Source: Isoetes taiwanensis
Taxonomy: Eukaryota > Streptophyta > Lycopodiopsida > Isoetales > Isoetaceae
DNA: 64,000 bases
Assembly: GCA_021234155.1 (NCBI GenBank)
Contig: JAJEKV010000002.1
Span: 37,177,107-37,241,106, forward strand
Reading direction: 5' to 3'
Shown here: positions 8,691-19,669 of the stretch, one piece after another
How the letters are laid out: every line of letters starts with the position of its first letter
Position numbering within the stretch: the stretch's first letter is position 1
The notes under the pieces: model-generated
Databases searched by the model: none
Told to the model about the DNA's origin: nothing
What the model saw: only the letters and a program-made list of their open reading frames with translations
Program-made: the position numbers and the translations under genes

Positions 8691-11625
8691 AGCTAGAGAT
8701 GCTGGCTAGATCTCAAAAACAATAATGACAAATAAGCATAAACCACGACGTCTTCTCTAAAATAAACCCTTATTTATCGACCAATTGTTCCGAAAGGGGC
8801 TTTTCCTCTCTTATTTGTTTTCCTTCTAGGGGTTTTACTTGTAAGAGCGATAGACATGATGGTGGAGCTAGCGTGGTAGACTATCTCCTTGCTCCAGTGG
8901 TAGGACTTGACATGATCAGCGAGCTCTCAATTGGCACACGAACAGGAGATGAGGAGGCTTTGTCGGACCACTATCCACTTTATGTCACTTTGGATTGGGA
9001 GCACTCAGTAGCGCAATCACAGAGTAGAAACCATCAGGGGTTGAGATACACCCCCGACTACCGAAAGCAAGCAAAATATGAGTCTGTGTTGGAACGTGAA
9101 CTGCAGGGGATTGATGCCCGTTGCACGTTACATGATAGGTGGGAGTGGCTTGTAAACACCTTACTCACAACAGCTAGTGCATGCTTTGCAGCGAGGATCG
9201 CTCGCAAATGGACATTGCGCAGTTCCCTCAGAATCCCTGGTTTGACGCTGAGTGCAAGGCTCTAAAGACCCAACTGGCCTACTGCCTCGGATCCACAACA
9301 GCGCAGCAGCCATTCAGACTATAGAGCATTCTTGAAATCCAAAAAGCATGCATTACATTGCGCACCATCAGCAGCCGCATGTTTGATTTGTTGATGACCG
9401 AGCCGAAAGCCTTCCTCAATGTATGGTGTTGTACAAGAGGCATCAACCACCCGGCAATATTACCATAGACCAGGTGGATGCATCGCTTGGAGGAGTTGTA
9501 TGATCCCCCGGAGCAGTCTGGGGGGTTCCGTGATCGTAGGAGAAATGTTTGCGCAGCTCACGGAGGAAGACATCCAACAGGCCTTAGACACGGCTAATGG
9601 CAAAGCAAAGGACTTTATGGGGACTTCAAAGCCGAGTTATTGAAATGGGGTGGGCCAGCTTTGCTAGGGCCTCGGCGGCGATCATTAACCAGGCCATAAG
9701 GGAGGGCCTCCCGGGGAGGATGGTTAGCAAGGTCACCCCAATTCATAAGGCAGTAATAGGGATGATTCAAATAACTACCGCATGATCATGGTGAGCCCAT
9801 TACCGCAAAAGCTTTTAGCGGTGTGGTGGAGAAGAAGTTAACTTCGGTGGGCTGAGGAAGCTGGAGTCGCGTCTGTTGGCCGAAGCGGGGTTTAACCGCC
9901 CCCTCCCTGTCGACCATATATTCACTCTCGAAATCCTTATGGAAGCTACTACTTAATCTTGCCGGCGTAACACATCTCTTGTTTCAGAGATTTCAAAAGC
10001 GGCATATGATACGTCCCTCGGGACTGTTGTGGCGATTTGCGAGCCTTGCATGCCGCCGGGACTTAAAAATGTCATCTATAGACTCTATGATGGGATATAT
10101 GCCGCATTGCCCGCATCGGATCAGCGAGTTGCTAGCACCATAGGGGTTAACCGAGATGTCCATCATCTCCAACGCTCTTTGGTCTCTACATTGACAAGTT
10201 GGAGACCGGATGCAAGAACATGGGGTGGTGGCCGCAGCTACCGAGGCATACAAAGATAAGGCAATTGCTCTATGTAGACGATGTAGACTTGCTATCCCAT
10301 ATAGCTAGGAGTATGCAGCAGCATTTGGGCGCCTTAGTGGGTTCTCGTGACACAACAGGAATGACGGTGAGCCCGGCAGAAAACTAAGCTCCCCGGCAGT
10401 CCTCTCCTCAAAGATGATATCCCGCATCTCTATTACGAGAGGGCGAAGGTGGATGTTGTAAGGACCTTCAAGTATCTGGGAATCGACTTTTGCTAGCATG
10501 TTATGGGATGACCAGGTGGAAAGACGGGTCATTGCGGGATGGAAAGCCCTCAGTATGCTATCTTGAATAGCTGCTACTGAATAGACCTATGTGGTCGGGC
10601 ACGTTAGAGCACACCTGTTGAGCACTTTCGTTGAACCAAAGATTGTTGTATGGGGTAGAGGTCCGGGGTCCAGCAATTAGCAAGAACACCTGGGATAAGC
10701 TAGAGAGGGTGCAAAAGGCCTTCTTAACATACAGCCTAGGTATCAAGGACACGATGCCTTATCAGATTTTGCTATATGAGACTGGGTTCTGGCCCCTGCA
10801 ACATTCCGCTATGCGCAGACATCTTGCATATTTCCACAAGGTCACAAGCATGGATGCACAACGTCTTCCCCCGAGGGCTTTGTTATTGGCACAAGAGCCA
10901 CAACGACTGAAGAGGGTATGGCAGGAGCACTGGTCTATAGACTACCAACAGATTGTGGCTATGCCTGATGCCCAGGGACAGGCTGCACACCTGAATGAGC
11001 GCTTTGCTACCACTCTGTGGGATGCAACCACTCGTGCAAAGCCTAAAACAGAGCACTACCACACGCAAGTTAATCCAACACTGGAACATGACCCACACCA
11101 GTACTTGAAAGCGCATATATCTATGAAGAAACGGAGAGCTATTGCCTCCGTGAGGACGGGGTCCCATCATCTCAGAATTGAAACAGGTCGTTGGGCTACA
11201 GATGGAGGGCAGAGAATCTCCCGGCATGAGAGAATATGCCAGTGTTGCCACATGCTGACAGTAGAGGATGAGCACCATGCTCTGCAAGAGTGTCCGGCAT
11301 ATACGCATATCCGAGCAACACATGCTTATCTTAGATGCTCTGCGGCACCGCTGCATCAATTGCTGGCATCGCCAATGGTTGCACGTCTCGCATCCTACAT
11401 TTTGCAAGTCTCTACCGTCAGAGAAGGACAAGGGATCTGAGAGCCTACTACCAGGGTTTTTCCTCCCATGTGGGGGTTTTTTCATCCCAATAGTAGGGAC
11501 ACATTGTATAGTAGCATTTGTCTTTTTGATGTGGTTTTATCTGCTTTGTGTACTGCATGTACCGTCTCATAGGTCAAGTTTGGCCTCCGCGGATGTTAAA
11601 ATATACTTCCTTCCTTCCTTCCTTT
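8691..11625 (+). mobile_element. Degenerate LINE (non-LTR retrotransposon), same clade as 39003-41724
   Basis: Endonuclease C-terminus: FTCKSDRHDGGASVVDYLLA (from about 8833) and LSDHYPLYVTLDW. Reverse transcriptase is broken: a QALDTANGKAKD block near 9570, the catalytic box as LLYVDDVDLL (YVDD) at about 10267, and TFKYLGIDF after it. The C-terminal domain is the open frame at 10631-11440. The 3' region ends ggcctccgcggatgttaaaa followed by a (CTTC)n tail at about 11605-11625. The LINE at 39.0-41.7 kb shares this pre-tail sequence and the same domain order. Many frameshifts make it inactive. Confidence 0.88.
10631..11440 (+). pseudogene. LINE ORF2 C-terminal domain with zinc knuckle
   Basis: The longest intact stretch of the LINE at 8.7-11.6 kb (269 codons, stop at 11438-11440). 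It starts in the post-RT thumb region (RLLYGVEVRGPAISKNTWDK) and passes through a basic MKKRRAIASVRTGSHHLRIE segment. It ends in a Cys/His motif CQCCHMLTVEDEHHALQECP (C-x2-C-x9-H-x4-C), probably an RNA/DNA-binding knuckle. The element at 39.0-41.7 kb has the aligned segments SVKKRHMISRIRLSSHRL and CKVCGSGEVEDEEHVLLRC. The frame is a remnant of the element, not a host gene. Confidence 0.85.
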
Positions 11626-11866
11626 ATAAAATTTTGGTGGAGAAAAAAGGTTCTAATGAAAAAGAGGAGTTTTTCTTATGGCATGGACCAGTGAACAAAA
11701 TCGAATCTATAAACCAAGCCAAGCTATAAACGAAGCCAAAAACCTCTCACAGGAGCCGGGAGGCTAAGACAGATTATGTTGAGGCTGGGTTGTGTTTAAA
11801 ATTTTTCAGCCAGGTTTGAATCCATAGCAGTAGGGGTGTAAACACTTTTTTTGCAAAAAAAAAAAA

Positions 11867-11885
11867 AGGGTGACGTTTTCTTAGG
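11867..11885 (-). repeat. Right copy of the 19-bp inverted repeat
   Basis: On the minus strand reads CCTAAGAAAACGTCACCCT, matching 8092-8110 in 18 of 19 positions. It follows an A13 run. The pair brackets 3.8 kb containing the pyrimidine tract and the LINE. No target-site duplication is visible outside the pair. Confidence 0.7.
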
Positions 11886-12184
11886 CTCTCTTTCTGATTC
11901 TTTACTTAATTCATGCTTACCTTCAAAATATTAATCTACGGACTCGGCCCAAAGAGCCGCATCAAATGCGGAGTTCCAAGCAGCCAAAACCATATCACAG
12001 TTTGATGACCCATCCCATGCTTCATTAAATAGGTTTGAGCTACGGAGTAGTAGGCAAGCTAATGCCAGAATCTGCAAAGCCTGCACCACCATTGCCATAT
12101 CCATTTTCTCGCTAGCATTTAAGGTTTCATTCATGATTCATGCTATGATAAGAGCTCCATGGAAAGGAGCTTAAGGGAATACTC
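11886..12184. other. No gene recognised
   Basis: A minus-strand frame at 11931-12134 encodes 67 residues (DMAMVVQALQILALACLLLR) with one hydrophobic segment. I recognise no family and no supporting neighbour. Confidence 0.35.
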
Positions 12185-12525
12185 ATGCAGAAATCTTACT
12201 TGTGTAATGAATTGAATAATTATTCAGCTGCGATTAATAGATTGAGACAACAAATTAAGGAGTTATTGCTGGAGGGTCTAGTTCGACTGGAAAAGCTTTG
12301 TACAAGCAATATACAATTAAAAATACCAGTTTGGCAAGGATCAATTATTATCCTCAAGTCCACAGCCAGACATTACTTTTGACCTTCCTGCTCATATTGA
12401 TTCTGGCACTCTCACAATCCTGCATCAAGACAGAGAGGATGTCTTCAGGTTTTTAAACAACGGAAAATGGGTTTGAGTAAGTCTTCAAGTAGGATCATTT
12501 ATTATCAATGTGGGAGACTGTTTCC
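12185..12525 (+). pseudogene. 2-oxoglutarate/Fe(II)-dependent dioxygenase fragment
   Basis: This large plant family oxidises hormones and flavonoids using a 2-His-1-carboxylate iron centre. A frame from about 12209 gives YSAAINRLRQQIKELLLEGL (the helix before the core). After frame changes come RINYYPQ and PQPDITFDLPAHIDSGTLT, which holds the first part of the iron site (H-x-D in HID). ILHQDREDVFRFLNNGKWV, a stop, and VGSFIINVGDCF follow. This matches the RMNYYPPCP..DLTLGL..HTDPG.LTIL.QD...GLQV..DGKW..V.P..GAFVVN.GD order of the family. The second His and the RxS motif are absent, probably in a lost downstream exon. Frameshifts and stops show that it is a pseudogene; the subfamily cannot be told. 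Confidence 0.82.
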
Positions 12526-12815
12526 ATGTACTTTGGGCATTTGTTCTGTTTAAAATATTTCTGTTCTATGTTTAGCATATCTGTGAACAAATGCATTTGA
12601 TTCATTTTCATGTTTGGAGTGATGCCTAGCAAGTCCTGGCCAGTTTAAATTATAGAAATGTGTATTCATGGACTTATTCTAATAGTAGGATATATTGATT
12701 TGGGATGTCATGCAGTGCTCTTAGCCTGCACCAAAAAATGAAAAAGTATATTATAGATCCCATAAAATGAAAGAGGATAGTAGATCCTAGTAGTTGCATA
12801 CTTAATGCTTTTCTC

Positions 12816-13060
12816 GGAGCATACACTAGGTTGAAAGATGTGGGAAGTGGTCAAGAAGTTGAGGATGAAATCGGGGATTATAGAAAGTGATCCCTTTTTT
12901 TTGCAATACATTGATCAAACATAACATGTATGTCAAATGTGGGTCTATGATAGAAGCATGCCAAGTCTTTCAAAAGATGCTACTCCAAGATGTTGCATAA
13001 TTGAACATGCTCGTCTCAGGGTCTTGGACTGCCTCGTCAAGATGCAAGTTGAGTGCAAGG
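12816..13060 (+). pseudogene. PPR repeat fragment
   Basis: The translation AYTRLKDVGSGQEVEDEIGD, a stop, NTLIK, then MYVKCGSMIEACQVFQKMLL, QDVA-stop-LNMLVSG and (one frame over) VLDCLVKMQ follows one PLS repeat register (KDV..GQE.H.EI, NTLI.MYVKCG....A..VF..M..QDV.SWN.L.SG, .LDC..KMQ). It is short, has stops and frame changes, and has no flanking repeats. It may belong to the same dispersed PPR family as 4707-6654 but is too degraded to join to it. Confidence 0.75.
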
Positions 13061-14600
13061 AAGTGGGACTGGGTTGTTGCGAGTTGTTTTTTATATCGAA
13101 GAAAAAACATTTGAAATTTTTTGTTTTGGTGTGTGATGGGATTTGTGGTATATTTAATGGTTTATATGTTATTTCTAAAGTTGCCAATGTTTTTTTTTTT
13201 TTTTTTCCGAGCCTAAAGAACATCATCTTCCATAACACATCAAAACAAAAATTTTCAAATGAAAGTGTATTTGCCCTTTTACCACTTATATGTACCTTTG
13301 AAAGTTTCTCTTGTCTTTTAGCAAAGGTTTTGTACCAATATAATTTATTCGTATACAAGAAATTTATCGCGGCGGCCAAGGCCGCCGGGAACGCGTTTCT
13401 CTTACCTATTCACTTACAGTTTGGAAAATTGTGTGAATCTGGAATGGTGTATGGTATACCCCTCTCTCGAATACTATTCCTGTGAGAACATTGTGTGGTA
13501 TCCCCCCTCCCGAATGTAATTCCTGTTTGTTTAGAATGGTGTGAATATTTAATTTATGCTCCCGAGTTGAATTAAAGTTTTGAAGCCTTGATAGTCAAAG
13601 ATAACATTGCAAACAATATTCCCTTAGAATGACTTGGGATGAAGCTTGGAACCTTAGTGCTAAAGCTTGGGGCTTAACCTTTACCATAACATACTACAAC
13701 CATTGGGCGTCTTAATGTAGATTGGGTCCATCCAATTCTATTCAACAATAGATTCGAAACTTAACACCACATTTCTCCTTAATGGATATTAAGGACCTAT
13801 AAGTCACCATATTGAGGGAATTGAACTCATTGAGGACTCTCTTCTCAAATTGGACCTCTGGATGCTTTGCAATGCTAGACATTATTTGTAAGGCAATTGT
13901 GTGTGTACTTATAACTACAACTATGTAACAATGAAAAGAAACAGAAAGATGGCATTAACTAGTGAATTAATTGTCATGTGTTGGCAAAGAATTACCTAAG
14001 GATTACATGTAGACGTCCACTCAAATTTTCAAGCAATGTCGCTACAAGTCATTTGCAGGGCTTCAAAATTGAAGCTAATAGTCTATTGGCAGAGCATGTT
14101 CAACATGTCAAGTTCACAACCTGCATATAACTTACATCTTTACATTTTTAAGTTGCAGTCAAAGTTCTTTCCATTCAAGAAGAGTAATTATATTCAGTAC
14201 TAGAGCACTCCCATCGAATGTATTGCATCAGAAGTTGCGATACAGAACTTAGTAGTGTATATCAAATTCACATCATAGTTTAATAAGTTTTTCATCACAA
14301 TGCTACTTGCAACTCCTAAACAAAAAGCTTAGACAAAAATCTCATAAAGTAGTACTTACATATGTACAACACATTCAAAAAGGCCAATAAGCTGCTTGTT
14401 TCAAAGCAGAATCATTCTTTCCAGTTACCAAGAGCTCTGATATGCACGTTCCAGCACAGAAGCTCAAACCTTTTTACCTTTGATCAACCGCTTGAATCGA
14501 TGCAGAAAGGAGTAGTATCAATTTAAAAAGAGTCTTGATTCCAGAATAAGAAACTCGAAAGCTAAAAATTTGCAGAGCTGTTATTCGTCATTTGATAAGA
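13061..14600. other. Intergenic, no gene recognised
   Basis: AT-rich sequence with a T18 run near 13189 that looks like an intron polypyrimidine tract (ttttttccgag) but has no convincing flanking exon. Open frames here lack recognisable motifs. Confidence 0.5.
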
Positions 14601-15433
14601 TGATATGATTGGCTGTGCTGGGTCACCTTAACTTTGGTAAGCTCCTGATGCAAGCCTTTGTGTACCAAGCAGATTTTTTAGAGAAATATTAAGGAAAAAT
14701 GGAGGGATAAGGAAAAATATTATTCTCGCCATAGCTGGTGCTATGGTTTGCTCCAGTCTCAGTTATGACAATGGGCAATATCCGAAAACTCTCTTAGCTG
14801 AGTAAAACTGCGCCCAGCAAATATCTGCATGATTATTTGCAGTGTAAATTACTTAGTGAAATTCTCTTAGAAAAATGACGGGCAGATTTAAGAGGTAACT
14901 TTTAGAAGCTAGGAATCTCCATCAATTGCCAACAGGCCTCCAAAATTCGTAGATGATGATCCCATGCATGTGATCAGATTAGGGAAATCTCTTTGGACAT
15001 TTCGTCAAGATCAAAGCTAAGTAGTAGGAGAAATAGCAGTTAGAGCGTGAAGCAATGTCATCGCCACACTGCTCCATAGTTTACGGCCTCAAGATAGAAT
15101 GAAAAACATCCACAGATCTTATAGAGCAGAATACCTACAAGACATGCAAGAGACTATCTCCCTTCTGCTATGGGATGCCCCAACAATTCCAGAAGATCAT
15201 ACGCGTCATGAACCTACGGGAAAATAAGGAAAATACGCGAAAAATGCAAGAAATATGAAAGAAATACACCAAGATCAGCAAAGAATCTGATATGTGGTAA
15301 AGAAACAAGAATACAATGGCCCAAAAGCAAGCATGAACATGAGAGAAATGCCTAGAAGACTCAAAACTGGCGTTGAACATGAGAGAAATGCCTAAAATAC
15401 TCATATCATATGAATACCCAGATGGTCGTCACA
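14601..15433 (-). mobile_element. Putative 3' LTR region of the Ty3/gypsy element
   Basis: On the minus strand a purine-rich tract (taggggggagatgg, 15434-15447) is followed at 15433 by TGTGACGACC. This is how a polypurine tract and an LTR beginning with TG are arranged. The LTR contains two copies of aggcatttctctcatgttca (about 15339-15400). Its far end and the matching 5' LTR are not identified, so the left boundary is only an estimate. Confidence 0.45.
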
Positions 15434-16970
15434 CCATCTCCCCCCTACGACGGTGACAAGTCCTCAGAGCTGGAGCCGGCATACTCGAACTTGGCTGATC
15501 TAGGTAATGTCAGTGAAACTCTGCAATTTTATCTGGAGCATTAGTCAGATTCTTGGCAGCCTCCCAGGTTCTATCACTTGGTGAGTATCCTTCCCAATTG
15601 ACAAAGTAATACAATCGCTGATAAGGAAACTTGGAGTTCAAAATTTCTCGAACCTCGAACTCCTCGTGATCATCAATTTTCACTAGTGGTGGCAACAGAG
15701 GAACACGATCCGAGAAAGGATTAACTTTATAGAGCTCCAATAGGGGAAACATAAAATAATGGAGACGAATAGCTCGAGGGAGCTCGAGCCAGAAGATGGT
15801 GCTAAAGATCTGATTGAAGAGCTTGAAGTTTCTCAAGTCGAGACTCAACACTAGGATTGACAGTCACTGCCATGGACACTAAGGGACTGGAAGGTAATCG
15901 ACCCAACCATCCTTCTGATAACTGATAAAACACCTAAAATATTGTTCTAGAGTCTTATTAGTGCGCTCTGCTAGCTCGTTATTTTCAAGATGATAACCGG
16001 ATGTCAGTGAACGGTCAATATGCACTATTTCCAAAATCCGCTTTCAAAAACCTGTGACGAACTGGGGTCCACGATCATTGACAATAATGTCTAGCAGTCC
16101 ATGAAGTCTGACTACTTTATGAAGAAAAAGATCAGTTGTTTCGTCATTGGTGATGGTGAGGTTTCAAGGAATAAAATGAGCCATCTTGGAGAAGCGATCA
16201 ACAATGATCATGATGGCATCATGCCCCTGAGGGAATGACAGCTTCGGAATAAAGTCCATAGAATACTCTTCTAAGGTCCATCTGGAATAGGCAGTGGCTG
16301 AAGAAGACCATTAGGAAGATGCCTCAAAATCTTTGCTCGATAGCAGATATCACAGGATCGAATAAAAACTTCAACAAAGCGATGAAGCCCAGGCCACCAA
16401 TACTCTCGACTAATAATTCAAGAGTCTTGGCTACTCCAAAATGTCCAGCCATAGTCGAGTCATAACAAGCCTGGAGAACTCGAAGTTGGAGAGCACCATC
16501 AGTTAAAACTCACAGAAGTCCATCGCAGAATGGAAACCCATCTCGAATCTCAAAACAATCATAGTCCAACTGCATTTGTCGAGAAGGTGATGCTAAGCCA
16601 AGATGTCAATTTACATCTTGAGCCAATGGATCAGACATCAGAGATGCCCAAATAGACTCCAACAAGACTGTATCATGGGGCCTCTCAAATAGAGTGATGG
16701 CCATAAGCTAGAACCGATCAGGCTTTAGGATAACCTGTGATTGCTGATCAAATGTGGGATCACCCGGCCTGCGCTCAAGGTAGGAGCATCGAGACAAGGC
16801 ATCAGACTTTCCAGAGGTCCAGGATGGTACTTGATCACGAAATCAATGTGGGATAATACTTGAGTATGCCACTGGGCTTGGCAACGTTTGAGCACTTGTG
16901 CAGACTGAAAATATTCTAGATTCGATGATCATATAGACTGTGACCTTATGAGAAGACCCTTCTAGGAAAC
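15434..16970 (-). mobile_element. Ty3/gypsy chromovirus 3' half (RNase H end, integrase, chromodomain)
   Basis: On the minus strand from 16970 downward: the RNase H end (LEGSSHKVTV, then YHPGPSGKSDALSRCSYLER across frame changes); the integrase zinc-finger region (CYDSTMAGHFGVAKTLELL); and core pieces FYGLYSEAV/IMIIVDRFSKMAHFIP with VRLHGLLDIIVNDRGPQFVT and ELAERTNKTLEQYFR. At 15510-15700 comes a chromodomain (EVREILNSKFPYQRLYYFVN, WEGYSPSDRTWEAAKNLTNA), which targets chromoviral integrases to heterochromatin. Stops and frameshifts are frequent. The element is cut at about 16970, where unrelated palindromic repeats begin; gag, protease and most of RT are missing. Confidence 0.92.
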
Positions 16971-17250
16971 TGTGCGGGCGCCCAATTTGCCTTGGGGGTG
17001 TTGGTTTTTCATTGCCAAAAATTGCACCTTGAAGTGTCAAACTGGGCGGTTGCCCAAATTGACGTGGAGATTAGTTAGTTGCCATCAATCAAGGTACCCC
17101 CACGAGACGAACTAGGCAGACATCCAATTTGGCATCAAGGTGTCTGCATTGCCAAAGAATGTACACCCAAGGGACAAACTGGGCGGACGCCCAGTTTGCC
17201 CAATGGGCTGGCTACTTGCTGTCATCGCAGGGGGCCTCCCAGGGACAAAT
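16968..17250. repeat. About 70-bp tandem repeats built on a CTGGGCG palindrome
   Basis: Four copies start at about 16968, 17040, 17110 and 17177 (spacing 72, 70, 67). Each opens with a variant of AACTGGGCGG followed by CGCCCAATTTGCC and then cattgccaaa. The last copy has a perfect palindrome with 10-bp arms (AAACTGGGCG, centre GA). The repeats abut the truncated gypsy RNase H. Confidence 0.75.
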
Positions 17251-17609
17251 AGGACCTGGTGATACAACGATTTGCATAAAGGTAGCCCTCGAGGGCCAAA
17301 GCTTAAGTGTTTTCCCTTGCTTAGGCATGCATCTAGTGAGCTGACATGCATCTATCTATGCAATCCCACAATCTTGGAGGCTCTTGCGAACCCTGTTCGC
17401 TGCGACGTTCAAGTAGATTAATGTGCAAAAGTGCAATTGGAAGCTCGATTTGAGTTGAAGAATGGTCGCCTCCTTAGGTAGCTTGTCTCGAAGTAAAGCT
17501 TTTGTAGATAACACGTGTCAAAATATCTTCTAATAAAGTATACTGCACAACATATGTACGTGTCGTTATTTGGACAGGGAATAATAGAATAGAATCTACC
17601 TAATGTAAA
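17251..17609. other. Non-coding, nothing recognised
   Basis: No gene or repeat recognised apart from short self-complementary words. Confidence 0.4.
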
Positions 17610-18480
17610 TTACATATGAGGGGTATTGTCTTTCTTTGCCTTTGCCATTGTTGTGATCTTGGATTCTAGCCCTTAATGTCTAGCTTTCCATGAGATTTAG
17701 CCTCAATGCTTATTCATATTGACCACTCTCTCGAGCTCTGTACCTCATGTTAACCAAAAATCATATCAGTTCCTCTCCTTCTCGGAAGCAACTGACTTCA
17801 ATTGTTTAAAGACAATTACTAAATACAACATTACAAGACTCGGTAACTTCAAGCATAAGTACAGAAAGTAGTTGACCTTTCTTAAATTTAAAAACACATT
17901 GATCTGTTAAGGCTACTCCCTTAACATGTAAATTTTCAACTCAACTCGTGCTTATCACCTAGTGGCAATCATGAGTCAAGGTGATCCACGAGGAAGTGAC
18001 AATCATGAGTTAAAGCGGCCCATGAGTAGGTGAAAACTGCTAATCATGTGGAAACTACGAGGAGGTGGTAGTCACTAGCATGTAGAAATGAGGAGTAGGT
18101 GGCAGACACAAAAACCACAAGTAGGTGGTAATCACGAGTTGAGTTGAAGATATTTCATGTTAAGGGAGTAGCCTTAATGGAATAACAATCTTATCAATGG
18201 TTTCTTAAATTCATGAAAGCTTAACTATTTTTCATACTAATGCTTGAAATTAACTAGTCCTATAATGTTATATCCAATCATTATCTTTATACAACAGCTT
18301 TCGAGAAGGTGAGGAACTGATATGATTTAAGGTTAACATCAAGTATAGGGCTTATGAGTGTGATCTGCATGAATAAGCAGTGGGGTTAAATCATGGGAAG
18401 CTAGAGATTGAGGACTAGAATCTAAGATAACAACAATTGCAAAGGCAAAGAAAGATAATATCAATAACTTATATTCTTGG
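17610..18480. repeat. Long inverted repeat (foldback), arms about 350 bp
   Basis: The left arm (about 17610-17966) and right arm (about 18118-18480) are reverse complements over their whole length. Examples are tctttctttgcctttgc near 17630 against its complement near 18440, atcatatcagttcctc near 17761 against 18310-18327, and acattacaagactcggtaa near 17829 against 18250-18270. The inner 57 bp are almost identical (TTAAGGCTACTCCCTTAACA on the left at 17907, ending at 18177 on the right). About 150 bp of spacer separates the arms. TTAA occurs at both outer edges of the inner block, as at piggyBac-type sites, but TTAA is itself palindromic, so this is weak evidence. Confidence 0.8.
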
Positions 18481-18837
18481 GAAAGGTCCTATACACAAAA
18501 CAACAACATCTGAATGACTTATAGGAATACAACAATAAATCCCAAATGAGAAACTATCAAATGCCTCGGAACTAGACAATCATTGAGGTCAAATAAATAG
18601 AGTACGCAACAAGTAATCCCACAAGGAATAAGGATTTGAAGGACATTGTCGGAGGAAAAACCGTCCCGAGTCAGAAACTTATCATCGGGATAAAAAACCC
18701 TGCCCTTTCAGGTTTCCGAGGAAAACCCTTACGATAAATAACTGACTCAAAGAGCAGTTACTGATGGAAAAAGCCGTTGAAGATGTACTCACAGTCATGA
18801 AGTCCATGAAGGTGTCAACTCAAAGAAACCCAACGAA
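18481..18837. other. LTR-leader-like non-coding stretch
   Basis: Runs of ggaaaaaccgtcccgagtc, ataaaaaaccctgcc and gaggaaaacccttacgata resemble, on the minus strand, the GGGTTTTTCC-rich leader of copia-type LTRs. No coding sequence is present, so the class remains a guess. Confidence 0.3.
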
Positions 18838-19132
18838 CCCCGCAACACGCAGGGTGAAAGCATGTTAGGGCCTACATAAAAAATTACCAAAAAGGTACTT
18901 TTCTGTGTACTTTTGTGCAAGTACATAATTGTATTTTAAAGTACCTAGACTACAAGATTGACTAAAAGAAATTGTGTTATGTTCAAGAGTAGTAGTACAT
19001 ACATGTTATAAGGTACTTTGTGATGTCAAGAAGATGTTAAGAACTCAAATATATCATCATCTTTGACTACCCAGAGTATTTTCCAGGTAGTTTCCAAAAC
19101 ATGTAGGCCCTAACATGCTCTTACCCCGCAAC
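18838..19132. mobile_element. MITE with perfect 19-bp terminal inverted repeats
   Basis: AGCATGTTAGGGCCTACAT (18859-18877) is matched exactly in reverse complement at 19101-19119. Extending outward, 24 of 26 bases pair (GGGTGAA/GGGTAAG). CCCCGCAAC occurs directly at 18838-18846 and 19124-19132 and may be a 9-bp target-site duplication, as left by Mutator-type elements. If the element ends exactly at GGG, the flanking duplication would instead be CGCA. The interior (about 220 bp) is AT-rich and non-coding, so a non-autonomous element is the simplest reading. Confidence 0.82.
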
Positions 19133-19515
19133 CTCAAACCATATGTCACAATCCATCACATTGACTATCGCTCCAAACTGCAAAGCAAGGAAAAAATCAA
19201 CCACGCCAACCGTCAAAGTGTTATAAACAATCGGCCATGTACGAAGTGCCGACTTGAAGATAAAAGGCCAAACGGAAAATATATGAAAGATCGAATAAAA
19301 TTTCAATGGCAAGCACAAAATTGAGAAAGAAGATTGAGGAATTTAGAATATCAGAAGGAAAAAACATCACGAGGAGCCACAAAGCTACGCCGAGAAGAGA
19401 AAGACTTCAGAAGTTAAGGAGACTCTAGAAGCCATAAAGCTACATCAAGAAGAAAAAATAGGCACATCCAATATAAGAGCCCCTTGAAGCCTATCCGGGT
19501 TTACAAGTGCTACAC
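19133..19515. other. Non-coding with short related phrases
   Basis: The phrase aaagctacgccgagaagag recurs in altered form at about 19381, 19435 (aaagctacatcaagaag) and 19860 (aatgctatgccgagaagg). This hints at an old tandem array interrupted by the microsatellite. Confidence 0.4.
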
Positions 19516-19575
19516 TGTGGAGGGAGGGAGGGAGGGAGGGAGGGGGGGGAGGGGAAAGGGGGAGGGGAGGGAGGG

Positions 19576-19669
<94 letters not shown>

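Noticed and set aside
8213-8691. Pro-rich and Gly/Lys-rich overlapping frames
   Set aside because: Translations of a pyrimidine tract and a T35 homopolymer.
11931-12134. Small minus-strand protein with one hydrophobic segment
   Set aside because: 67 codons, no family resemblance, and surrounded by fossils; not supportable as a gene.
16843-17351. Short open frames across the 70-bp repeats
   Set aside because: They cross from gypsy RNase H into tandem repeats and have no conserved content of their own.
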